Positions 13,001 through 24,984 of a stretch of 64,000 bases of DNA are shown piece by piece; within the stretch, counting starts at the first letter, position 1; each line of letters begins with the position of its first letter. A model generated the notes under the pieces. It saw only the letters and a list, made by a program, of their open reading frames with translations. It made no database searches and was not told where the DNA came from. A program made the translations under genes and the position numbers. The DNA comes from Mesaphorura yosii (taxonomy: Eukaryota > Arthropoda > Collembola > Poduromorpha > Tullbergiidae): contig WIXG01000051.1 of assembly GCA_009869945.1 (NCBI GenBank), forward strand, positions 124,001-188,000. Reading direction: 5' to 3'.

Positions 13001-14617
13001 ACAAAGGTCTGAGGGCCGGTTCGGCGCTGTTTGGAGCTACAAGCCCTCTCTTCCCCAAGATCGGTAGATCCACTTCTTTAGAGAAACCAAGTGGCCGTTC
13101 CAGACTCTTGGAAGACTTCCGCAATAATCGATTTCCTAACCTGCAACTTCGTGACCTCTCATGTCACATGGTTGAATTCTCACAAGATCAGCATGGTTCA
13201 AGGTAAAAACGAAATTGTAAGGTCAAAGTCATCGTCTTAAACTTCTGTTTGGTTTTAGATTTATTCAGCAAAAGCTTGAACGTGCTACTCCTACAGAAAA
13301 ACAATTGGCGTTCAGTGAAATTATTGGCTCTGCCTATCCTCTCATGACTGATGTATTTGGAAATTATGTAATTCAGAAATTCTTCGAATTTGGGTCACCG
13401 GAACAAAAGCAAGCTTTGGCCCTGAAGATAAGAGGCAATGTTCTTACTCTGGCACTGCAAATGTACGGTTGTCGTGTAATCCAAAAAGCACTTGAGTCAA
13501 TTGGATCAGATCTCCAGAAGGAAATTGTTCGCGAGCTTGATGGAGAGATTTTGAGATGTGTTAAAGATCAAAATGGAAATCACGTTATTCAAAAATGCAT
13601 TGAATGCGTCGACCCACATTCTCTGAGTTTCATTCTCAACACCTTCCAGGGTCCAGCCGGCAAACAAAACGTAAGACATTTTCAATTCACCTTCGTTTTT
13701 AACTGATGCGTATCTTGACTTTTGATGTCTATATTTGTGATTTTTTTTTCAGATTTACACTCTTTCGACACATCCGTACGGATGCAGAGTTATTCAAAGA
13801 ATTTTGGAGCGTTGCACGATGGAGCAGATTCAGCCTATTCTTGACGAACTGCATGACCAAGCAGAAGCACTAATTCAAGATCAGTACGGAAATTATGTCA
13901 TTCAACATGTTTTGGAACATGGAAAGCCAGAGGACAAGTCAAAGGTTGTTAACATTATTCGCGGAAAAGTTTGCCAGCTATCTCAGCATAAGTTTGCCTC
14001 CAATGTTGTGGAGAAATGTGTTACTTATTCTACTCGGGCGGACAAGACACTTTTAATTGACGAAGTGACAGCTTACAACACTGATAACGGGTAAGACTCA
14101 TCTTGCGTATAATTTGGAAGTGTGTATATAATGATTAACATTCTGATCTGATTTTATATTTGCAGAGTGACCACGAGTCCGTTGACCATTATGATGAAAG
14201 ACCAGTACGCTAATTACGTTGTACAGAAAATGATCGACGTTGCGGAACCGTCCCAGCGAAAAATTTTGATGCAGAGAATTCGCCCTCATCTCGCTCAGCT
14301 CCGGAAGTACACTTATGGGAAGCACATAATAGCCAAACTTGAGAAGTATGTGGTAAGACTACGTAGACAAAAGACTTTGTCTACTAAGACAAAGACTAAG
14401 TACAAACTACGCACGGTAGTAAGTACGTGTGAGAAGTATGCTGTACGTGTATTATAACTAACAATAAGTTTCAACATAACGCATTCTTAAAATGTGTTGC
14501 TTAACCATGGCTTGATTGCTAATATATTTTCTGCTTTCTCCTCTTTTCAGGTATTTTTTGAAAAACAACACTGATCTGGGACCGATTGGACCACCGGGGA
14601 GCCAACCTCCACTGTAA
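1066..14617 (+). CDS. pum: Pumilio, PUF-domain RNA-binding translational repressor
   Basis: Cytoplasmic repressor that binds UGUANAUA-type elements in mRNA 3' UTRs (family knowledge). Fourteen coding exons were traced: 1066-1387, 2111-2341, 2958-3139, 3540-3944, 10781-10868, 11200-11289, 12198-12455, 12528-12617, 12799-12855, 12950-13202, 13259-13670, 13753-14090, 14166-14345, 14551-14617. All phases agree, giving about 990 residues. Eight PUF repeats are visible with the recognition residues of the canonical family: SRxxQ, NYxxQ, CRxxQ, NHxxQ, CRxxQ, NYxxQ, SNxxE, NYxxQ. This predicts the standard UGUA-type target. The N-terminal half is low complexity but carries the family block [20 protein letters not shown]. 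Intron 2 uses a GC donor (AG/GCAAGT at 2342). The last donor is GTATGT at 14346; the nearby GTAAGA at 14353 would break the frame. The first two exons are less certain, because they show no recognisable family similarity and exon 2 could begin with its own ATG at 2179. Confidence 0.93.
3945..10780 (+). other. Large pumilio intron, 6.8 kb
   Basis: This intron separates the N-terminal exon ending at 3944 from the exon at 10781. Other introns of the gene are mostly below 1.2 kb. I found no nested gene with family similarity. The longest frame is 179 codons on the minus strand at 8907-9446. Its length is within what chance allows in a window this size and I recognise no domain. No repeat element, tRNA or long inverted repeat was seen. 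Confidence 0.6.
12491..12498 (+). promoter_or_regulatory. Pumilio response element-like octamer in a pumilio intron
   Basis: TGTACATA fits the UGUAHAUA Pumilio site and lies in the 72-base intron between the exons ending at 12455 and starting at 12528. The match is seen directly; a role in autoregulation is speculation, since the intron is normally removed before export. Confidence 0.25.
14123..14130 (+). promoter_or_regulatory. Second Pumilio response element-like octamer in a pumilio intron
   Basis: TGTATATA lies in the 75-base intron 14091-14165, between the PUF repeat 7 and repeat 8 exons. It matches the optimum Pumilio target that the eight encoded repeats should read. I found no such octamer in the 3' UTR. 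The function is unproven. Confidence 0.25.
14363..14384 (+). repeat. Small perfect hairpin in the last pumilio intron
   Basis: A 9-base-pair perfect stem (gtagacaaa with tttgtctac) closes a 4-base loop, 17 bases downstream of the last donor site. A second copy of the arm motif (agacaaagact) follows at about 14388, and the donor-flanking decamer gagaagtatg recurs at 14431. Confidence 0.6.
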
Positions 14618-15996
14618 ACAGCGATCGAATCGTGTAAATTTTTGGAGCTTGCTCAACAGCAGTGTACACTCTCGTGTAAACAAACTCCTTTTTTGGGCGT
14701 TATTGTGGCTCTCTACCAATTATGATGTATCATACATTCGAGAAATTGTTTCTACTCTTTTTTCTACAGTATTTTTCTCGTGGTGACGGTGAGGTTTCCT
14801 CTATTAACCTCAATTTAAATTAAATGTTAAATTATGAAGGACCTTTCCTGATGTAATTGTAATTGATGTCAGTTGTACAATAACTATTTTTCATTGTAAA
14901 GGACATTTTCTCATTTGTACCAAATTTGACTAAGCGAGTAATATTAAGCAAGAATAATATTCATAACATAACTACACTACAATAATGACACGTTTATAAA
15001 TCACTATTATGCTACATGTTCGTTCAATATTATAATTGAAATACGATTTTCGTAGAAAATCTAAAAGCAAGACAAAAGAAAAATCAACACCGACGACTAA
15101 ATTACAAGTAACTCAATATAACTGGCTGATTTTTGTATTCGGAGGAAGATAATTATAATTAAAAGGTAATTTCTGTGACGAATTGAGAATTAATAAAATG
15201 ATTAATTTGTGTTGAGAATTGCAATAAACTGTTCAATGTTTTGTTGACACAAATATTTGCGTTGGTTTTTCTGTTCATATTTTCGAATCGCTCAGTCGCC
15301 CACATCTAAATCTTCATGTCTCATCTAATTTGGGATACACTTTGCGAACAGGAGCGACAAGGCGTAATCTGGCAACATATCATTTTGCTTCTGAATTATC
15401 CAAATTCTTTACAAATCATATGATGCGGTAATAAATGTCATTTTGTCATTTCTCAGCTTGTGTATAGAAGTTGACACAGTTCAGTCAGAAATTACACATG
15501 TAGCTCGTACCTTCATTTTGGAGTACATTTGTTTCAGTGGACGAATTAAGCAACCTCATCAAGACGAAAATTAAAAAATCGGTTGTGTAGGAAATTTTGA
15601 TGGACTTCACGATCAAGTCAAATGCGCCAATGTTCCCCATTAAATTATTGTCGCTAGATAAATAATATTGTTCCCGGAGATTTTATTAGCAGAGATCTGT
15701 TCCACGACATGTTCCTAGGAATGTTCCAAGACAATCCTCGAGAAAATCAATCACTTCTTTGGCTTTACTTTAGCAACGTTTATATACTTTATCATTCGAA
15801 AAATCGCTGCAGGTGCTGCTTCAGTTGGGGCGGAATTACTGGAAAATTATTGGCGTAAACACGGTGCGTGGACGCAAACATTTACTGGATGTAATAATGC
15901 ATTCACTTGTCTAAATACAATAGTATTCATTTTATAACGTAAAATTATCTTTACAATTGAGGTTCATGTCATGATTGACCTCTGGCCTTTTTTAGC
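14618..15996. other. Pumilio 3' UTR and gap before NUDT14
   Basis: AT-rich non-coding DNA. The first 600 bases probably form the pumilio 3' UTR, ended by the AATAAA signals at 15192 and 15223. The rest is intergenic and should hold the NUDT14 promoter. No frame of note was seen. Confidence 0.6.
15192..15228 (+). terminator. Poly(A) signals of pumilio
   Basis: Two AATAAA hexamers at 15192-15197 and 15223-15228 lie about 600 bases after the pumilio stop and are followed by T/GT-rich sequence. Earlier, weaker variants could also be used. Confidence 0.5.
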
Positions 15997-17312
15997 ATGA
16001 GAAGAATACTCAGCTGGCTTGGACAAAGAATCAATAAGCTGAAGAAACCTAAACCGCAAGCGTCCAAAATCGTCAAGTCACATAGTGCAAATGTGAAAAT
16101 TTATCGACCAAACTCGCCGAATAATTTCTGGTACGACTGGTACAGACAGAGAGAAGAAGATAAAGCATCACTAGTGTCGACCTATTTCTTGAACACGTTC
16201 AAATTCTCAAAATTGTTGAAAAAGTTAATCCCAGGATTGTACATTTCACCAATCAGAAGACAATTTAACACTGCAATGGAAAACATCGACAACGTTGTTA
16301 TCGGCCCCATGCCGGCCTCCAACTTTGTTCAGCCATTCCGTATGACTTTCAAGCAGGTGAGAAACTTGGCTGGGCATTTTTTGACATCTAATCTCGCTTT
16401 TCTTTAATGTGCTAATAATGACTTGATTCCAGAATGGAGTGGAGAGGTACTGGGATTTCGTAAAGGCGCACGAAAGGTATGCACTAGCCCGACAATAGGA
16501 ACTCCAATTATAAAGTATATAATTCTTCTAAATTTTGGCGTCTTTAACTTTCAGCGTATCCGTAATCATATTCAATACAAGTCGTGATGTGATGGTGCTT
16601 GTCAAACAATTCCGTCCAGGTGAGTGACTCCGAATTTCCGTCAAGCTGCTGACACCTTCCATTGGATTAACTGAATTCACGAATTCTCTTTAGCCGTGTT
16701 CTTCGGAAGCATTCCTCCGGTTATGAAAAACCCAACGGCGAACCCGAAAGCAAAGGATTCATCCTTTGATATAGATTGGTCGAAAGTTCCGGCTATGAAT
16801 GGTATAACATTGGAAATGTGCGCAGGAATCGTCGACAAACCAACTTTAACCACGGCAGAAATTGCGAAACAGGAAGTGTTTGAAGAATGCGGCTATAACG
16901 TTCCATTGTCCAGTCTTGAACTGGTGACGAGTTTCGTGTATGTCAAAAATATCAATAAATTTCTAATAGCTGTTAGAATGGATGGCCATGCCAGTAATTA
17001 CTATTTACAGATCCGGTGTGGGTTTAATTGGCGAGACGCAGACGATGTACTACGTCGAAGTCACCGACAACATGAAAACTGGCAAAGGTATAAACCTAAC
17101 TAATATGATGATCATTATAATCAATTACAATTCATTACTCGTATGTGTATGTTTATATTGCAGGAGGTGGAAACATTGAGGAAGGAGAATTCATTGACAT
17201 CATTGAACTAAGCATTCCGGATTTAAAAAGATACATGAGTCAAGCAGTTGTAAAAAGCCCATCAAGTTTTCTGTTTGGAATGACATGGTTTCTCTTGAAC
17301 AAGGTACGTTGA
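15997..17312 (+). CDS. NUDT14: Nudix hydrolase, NUDT14-type UDP-sugar pyrophosphatase, N-terminally extended
   Basis: Predicted to hydrolyse UDP-glucose to glucose-1-phosphate and UMP, as known for the family. Exons: 15997-16356, 16433-16476, 16555-16619, 16694-16937, 17011-17087, 17164-17312. Phases agree and give 312 residues, against about 222 in the human enzyme. Family blocks in order are GVERYWDF, VMVLVKQFRPAVF, the Nudix region at about 201-224 (CAGIVDKP then QEVFEECGY), SGVGLIGETQTMYYVEVTD and the C-terminal FLFGMTWFL. The Nudix Arg position is Gln here; human NUDT14 has Lys. The extra 93 N-terminal residues are basic and aromatic-rich (RRILSW, KKPKP, LLKKLIPG). Residue 94 (base 16276) is a Met just where the family body begins, so an internal start giving a normal-length enzyme is possible. 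The gene is convergent with Beclin. Confidence 0.9.
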
Positions 17313-17428
17313 CTACGGAGCTCCAACCTACGCCAATTGCTTTGACGCGCAGATCGCAATTGATTGAGGTTTGAAGTTTTGTGATAGTTTATGAGAGCAC
17401 ATTTTAGAGTAGAAATCCGTCTTGAATG

Positions 17429-17490
17429 AATAAAAAATCAAAATAAAAGCAGTTAAAGGCTGAGTAGTTGGGGGGGGGGGGGTCTTTATT
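17429..17490. terminator. Face-to-face poly(A) signals around a G13 tract
   Basis: Plus-strand AATAAA hexamers at 17429 and 17442 serve NUDT14 (stop at 17312). A minus-strand AATAAA occupies 17485-17490 and serves Beclin (stop at 17644). Between them the plus strand has 13 consecutive G at 17470-17482. Each transcript therefore meets its signal just before the homopolymer. The arrangement is seen; its use in stopping convergent transcription is inferred from the known pausing effect of G-rich tracts. Confidence 0.65.
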
Positions 17491-17643
17491 CCCGCATTCC
17501 ATGTGAGAGGAATACAAAAGCGCGTGGTCACAATTCGATTCTGGACTTAGTACGGTGCAACTGACGAGATGATGATAGGTTGAAATAAATATGTGATCTG
17601 CTCTTGATACAATAATTGCAATTCATTGCTTGACTACTAAAAA

Positions 17644-19403
17644 TTAAGGTTCGTCTTGAACACTTTGAGACGAAACCCACGCTAAGGCCCACTTCAAATT
17701 CGTCAACATAAACTTCAAGGCTTTTGTCCAACATTCTTCAGAATTTAGCTGGATTCTGTAAAAATTAGAAATTCAAAGTTGAACACTTGCTTGACTTAAG
17801 TTGGGCGAAAGTTTACATAAAGCTTCCAATTACTTTATCGAGTAGGACTTCCCACTTGTTGTGTCCTCGATCTTGCCTTTCTCACTCATTTTATATGGAA
17901 GTGAGAATCCGGCCTGTCCAGGTTTTTCGAGCATCGCGGTTTGCAGCTGGCTCAGACAGTCTAAAAACGCCGACATGCCTTGATCAAATTTTGTGTCCCA
18001 ACCCAGTAACCTAAAACCTCCGCTCCCGTGTAATGGAAGTTCTGAGTTGTCAGCCAAAACCTACGATACACATTTTCAGCGAGTTCAAATTAAAATGTCT
18101 ACAATTGGACAGAATAAGTTCTTGCACGTTAATTCTTACCTTTATGTATGAATGATTTCCAAACGGAACGAGTTGGTAGTTTGAAAACTTAAAATTGATT
18201 TTCCTCGCAAGCGAATTAAGTAACAACGCAGTTTGTCCCCAAGCAGCGTTAATCTCGTTCCAGTCCACAGGCTCGGATGGTAGCCTTCCAAGTCGGAAAG
18301 TGTTGATTGTACCAAAGTGTCCGCTATGCCAAATGTGGAAAGTGGCATTCAGAGCATTTGTTTTGTCCAGCCTTTCAAGCTGTCCTTCAACGTATCGGAG
18401 TTCATTCTCAAGGCTAAAATGCAATCAAGAAAGTGATATATTTGATATTCACCGAAAAGGCCTTTCACGTCGAGATCTCAAAACATCATTACCTTTGGTA
18501 CTGATCCTCTGTTTCAGAAAGCTGGCGTTTGTGTCTGCAGTATTCTTTCAAAAATAGTTCTTCCTGTTCTCGTAACCTTTCTTGCTCTTTCTTTTGTCGC
18601 TCTAAATTGTCCAAGGCCGACGCTTCAACAACTTTCAATTCATTCAGCTCCTTGCGCAATGTGTTTTCTTCCGTTTTTAACTAAATTAAACAAAATGAAT
18701 TACCTCCACATCTTTAATCTTTAATAATCTTTAATGCTGACCAAGCGACCTAGTAGCTACGCTTACGTCTTTCAGCTGAGCCTCCAAGGCTTCTATATCT
18801 TCCGAGTCTGGTTCAGATTCTAATCTAGAAGGATATGCATAAAGTATTATTTACATGAAAACCTGCGTGCGCTAATATCCACAATGTTGCAATACTTACT
18901 TCTTCAGAAAACTTGAGTATTGGTTGCATTCATCTTCCGCAGCACGCAATTCCGTGTCGAGAAGATTGATTAAAGTATCACAGCATTCATCGCAGAGGGG
19001 ATGATCAATTTCTGTATTGTTCGATAATATATCCATGAGTTCCGAATTAATTCGTAGCTGGTGGCTTTCTGCAGGAATGGTGGAACTTCCCACAATTGTG
19101 AAACCATGATTCGTCGTATTTTCACCAATTGTTATAGGTGGCACAAACTTGTCCACTAAGCCACTGGACACTGAGCTCTGGTCCAAGTCGAAAGGCTGAG
19201 GTGCGTACAGCGGCACTGAATCGAGATGACCTTATTAATTCCGAAAGCTTTTCATAGAAAGGGTAGATCGTTGCGAACTTACAACGTAATTCAGCCAGGG
19301 TGTGCTCATCAATCGATGAAAAAGACTGGTCCAACTTGATTGGCATCATGCATCGTTGACACACGAAGTTTACGCTAATTTTATCCTCTCCGCTTAGACT
19401 CAT
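17644..19403 (-). CDS. becn1: Beclin-1/Atg6, autophagy PI3-kinase complex subunit
   Basis: Scaffold of the class III PI3-kinase (Vps34) complex that starts autophagosome formation (family knowledge). Exons in transcript order: 19283-19403, 18900-19215, 18767-18824, 18493-18680, 18140-18413, 17834-18060, 17644-17755, all with matching phases, giving 431 residues (human 450). The N terminus has the CxxC pair (CQRC, residues 15-18). The BH3 segment follows ([12 protein letters not shown], from residue 94), then the block [13 protein letters not shown], a coiled coil rich in Glu, Leu and Arg (exons 3-4), and the evolutionarily conserved domain ending in [14 protein letters not shown]. In the BH3 core the usual Gly-Asp is Ser-Glu. 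At the sixth donor (AAA/GTAATT) the unspliced sequence reads TAA at once, so retention of the last intron would drop the 37-residue aromatic-finger end. Confidence 0.94.
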
Positions 19404-20188
19404 GTTGTGTCCGAAGAAGCTGCAGCGGTCTAAGTGGTGTGCTGACGATAGGGGTTAAAATGATGGCCGGACCGTACTCCAAAGCCAAATGTCTGCTAAC
19501 CTAATCAATAGAAAACCGAATAATATAATTACACAAAACCTGCGAAGACTTTGGACTTACTTAGATCAATGGCAGCCCCTGTTCTAATTATATGCTTCAA
19601 TTTTGATTTTGACTTTAATTTGATACCAAGAACATAAAATGAGTGCAACTTCTGTACGCAGCAGCTGATGTTGATGTAAAACTTCCTGGTTACAGCTTAA
19701 ACAGATGTGCGTTTTAAGCTTTCGCTTCTGTTCATTGCAATTGGAGTCTTTGGAGTATGACTTGCGTGGTGGTGCGTGCTTTTATCTTTGTTGAGTTCTA
19801 GGGTGTGTGCGAAATCGTGGAAAATTCGTACAGAATCGAATTAAAGAGTTTATTAGTTGAACTGATTGAATGACAAATATCACAATTTTGCAATATTATA
19901 GAAAACGAGTTAGTGCAAGTAATTTAACAATATACAAAGTAAATGAAACCAGGAAAGCCGATGACAGAATGAACGCTCTCGAGCCACCGCTGTTGTGAGT
20001 TGACGGTTCCTTCTCCGGGTCGCATATTGTTTGGCAATCGTGTCTGCCACCTTTCAGCTGGATACAAGCATCACAAGCGCAGATTCACAAGTTATTATTT
20101 ATTAACAAGAGATCAACATTTGGCAAATGGAAAAATCGAGTTTTCTGTAGTCTGAAATCGAGGTAACTCAAATCTACTTTTTTGCTAA
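19404..20188. other. Gap between Beclin and the SLC25 gene
   Basis: Contains the Beclin promoter and 5' leader on the right of its start codon, and the SLC25 3' UTR. A minus-strand AATAAA at 20098-20103, about 90 bases after the SLC25 stop, is the likely poly(A) signal. No coding frame is supported. Confidence 0.6.
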
Positions 20189-21388
20189 TTAGCTTCTGGG
20201 ACTCTTGCCGTTAAAGTAGCGGCAAAGCGTGTTCATCCATTCGTATGCTATGAAAATGACACCGTTAACTGGGAAGGCACGCAAGGACATTGGCCAGAAT
20301 CCGCGAAATAACCCTTTGATTCCATGGTCTTTTAAAACATGAGTCGCACAATCGACGAAGCCCTTGTACTTTGGAGATCTCGCGTCGTCAGCTTGTATTC
20401 TTGATTTTACGACATCGAGAGGAAGAATTGTCCACCATGAGACGGTTCCTGGAATGAACACAGTGATAAGCTTCGCAACGGGCAGAAGTTTCGTGCAAGT
20501 TACCTGCCACACCTCCTGCCACAAAAATTCCAAATACCGTCGCCGTCTCGTGTTTGTCCTGTCCCCAGTCTTTCACAGCTCGAGAACCGATTTCGTACAG
20601 GAGCATGTAAACTGCTGATGCAGTAATATCTCTATCTTCAAAAAACCGCAAGAGTCAGCATCCTCTTTGGTTCTAAAAGTATTAGCAAGCAAAAGTGACC
20701 TGCATGCCATAGGAAGTACTCCTTGATAGACACCTTTGATGCCATGGTTAGACAAAAGATGTACCAGGAGTTTGACTGGACCGGCTCTTTTCGGCCCGTC
20801 CATTCTTCCCGCACTGATTTGAGTCTGGAGCTTGATCTTTATCACGTCAACGGGGCAAGAAATTGTCAACTGAGCCAACCCAGCGGCACCCCCAGCAAGC
20901 AGTATGTGGAAGTATGTGGGACTTTGAGTTCGCGCTGTATCCTGGACAGGGCGAAGGTTCTGCTTGGTGGACTGCTTGCAGAGAAGACTCGTTTGCTGTA
21001 AATGTGAGATTGCGTCCAGCGTCTTTCCGTACACTCCGAAGAATAAGGAGTTCATAGCTCCATTCGCGACCAATGGAAATGCCAGTCCACGAAAAAAGCC
21101 TGGAAGTTCATCAAATCTTAAGACAACAAAACATTGCACGATAACAAACTCATACCTTTGAATCCGTGGAACTGGAATATATTTTGTGTGCATCTCCATG
21201 TCCCTATGCCTTGAGTTTGCTGATTGACCTTTACAGTGTCAAAAGGGTGACCAATCACAAGGCCCGCAACGCCTAATCAAGTAGGCAAGTCAATAATCAT
21301 TGGAAGCTTCAAAGTTTGAGAGGAGGTAATTAAGGTTATGGCTAGGGCATGGCTTACCTGCCACCCATCCAGAGGTGAAATCGCACAT
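20189..21388 (-). CDS. Mitochondrial solute carrier family 25 protein
   Basis: Inner-membrane metabolite carrier. Exons in transcript order: 21358-21388, 21156-21272, 20700-21099, 20504-20631, 20189-20448, giving 311 residues, the usual carrier length. The three signature motifs P-x-[DE]-x-x-[KR] are all intact: HPFDTVK near residue 20, CPVDVIK near 132 and LPLDVVK near 235. Each repeat is followed by the GxxGhhRG-type loop (FKGFFRG, IKGVYQG, IKGLFRG). The ending RAFPVNGVIFIAYEW resembles the SLC25A45/47/48 and carnitine/ornithine carrier branch, whose substrates are basic amino acids or carnitine-like compounds. The exact substrate cannot be read here. Start: the ATG at 21388 opens a ten-codon first exon (MCDFTSGWVA) that lines up with the start of the family. 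The introns are short (55-85 bases). Confidence 0.9.
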
Positions 21389-22134
21389 TGCTCACATGTT
21401 GAACAAAACACGTTTGACTCCCACTCGTAGCTGCGATATGACTAATCCAGTCATCGTCAGCTCACAGACACCAAAACATCTTTCAGATTTACGATGGAAC
21501 AAGTTGCTGGGGCCGCGGTTGTGGCTGTATTTTAGTCAATTCGCATTGTCTTTGTGCAAATATTACAAGGTACACAACAGTCTCAATTTCACTTCATGCT
21601 ATTCATGTGACAGTTGTTTGTGTTTAATGCTATGTCGTGTCTGGCGTATCTCACGTCTCGCCCTGTGATGAGATAACGAATTAGCACTCGCAAAAGCACA
21701 ATTCTGTCTGCAAATCTGTTCTTGACTAACGGGAGTATCTTTTTGAGCCATATAATTATGTACGCGTCTCATGAATGCTACCGAAGGTCTCTTTACCCTG
21801 CATTCACGTGAGACCTGAGTGGAAACTGCTGACAAAAGTTACAACAGGAATCAACACAAACTTTATTCCCGTTATAAGAGAATGTACCAAAACCATGATG
21901 GACTGGAACCGGATTCAATTGTGTCCTGAATGTAGTGCAAGGTCGCTGAAAGATTAAAGGAGCTACGACAGGACAGGAAGAAAGAGCTACTTGACTCCTG
22001 TTCGCTCGAGTTCGTGACGAGAATAGAAAGACGACCGTGCACATTTTATTCTTCTAATTCAAGGAATTCAAGCACTCTTAAAACATATTCAACAAAACAG
22101 TCACTCGCACGGTGCAAACTGGTAAAAGCTTAAG
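21389..22134. other. Gap between the SLC25 gene and CBS copy 1
   Basis: No exon is supported. It holds the upstream side of the SLC25 gene and the 3' UTR of the first CBS gene. A minus-strand AATAAA at 22045-22050, about 85 bases after the CBS stop, is the likely poly(A) signal, with a second at about 21862. Confidence 0.6.

Positions 22135-24984
<2,850 letters not shown>

Noticed and set aside
17834-18060. Apparent Beclin C terminus at SYSIK followed by TAA
   Set aside because: The TAA spans a GT donor. The next exon at 17644-17755 restores the family ending [14 protein letters not shown], so the stop is intronic.
20632-20699. Residues RTKEDADSCG as part of the SLC25 protein
   Set aside because: They lie in a different frame from the exon that follows; the acceptor at 20632 gives MACRDITASAVY, which fits the carrier pattern.
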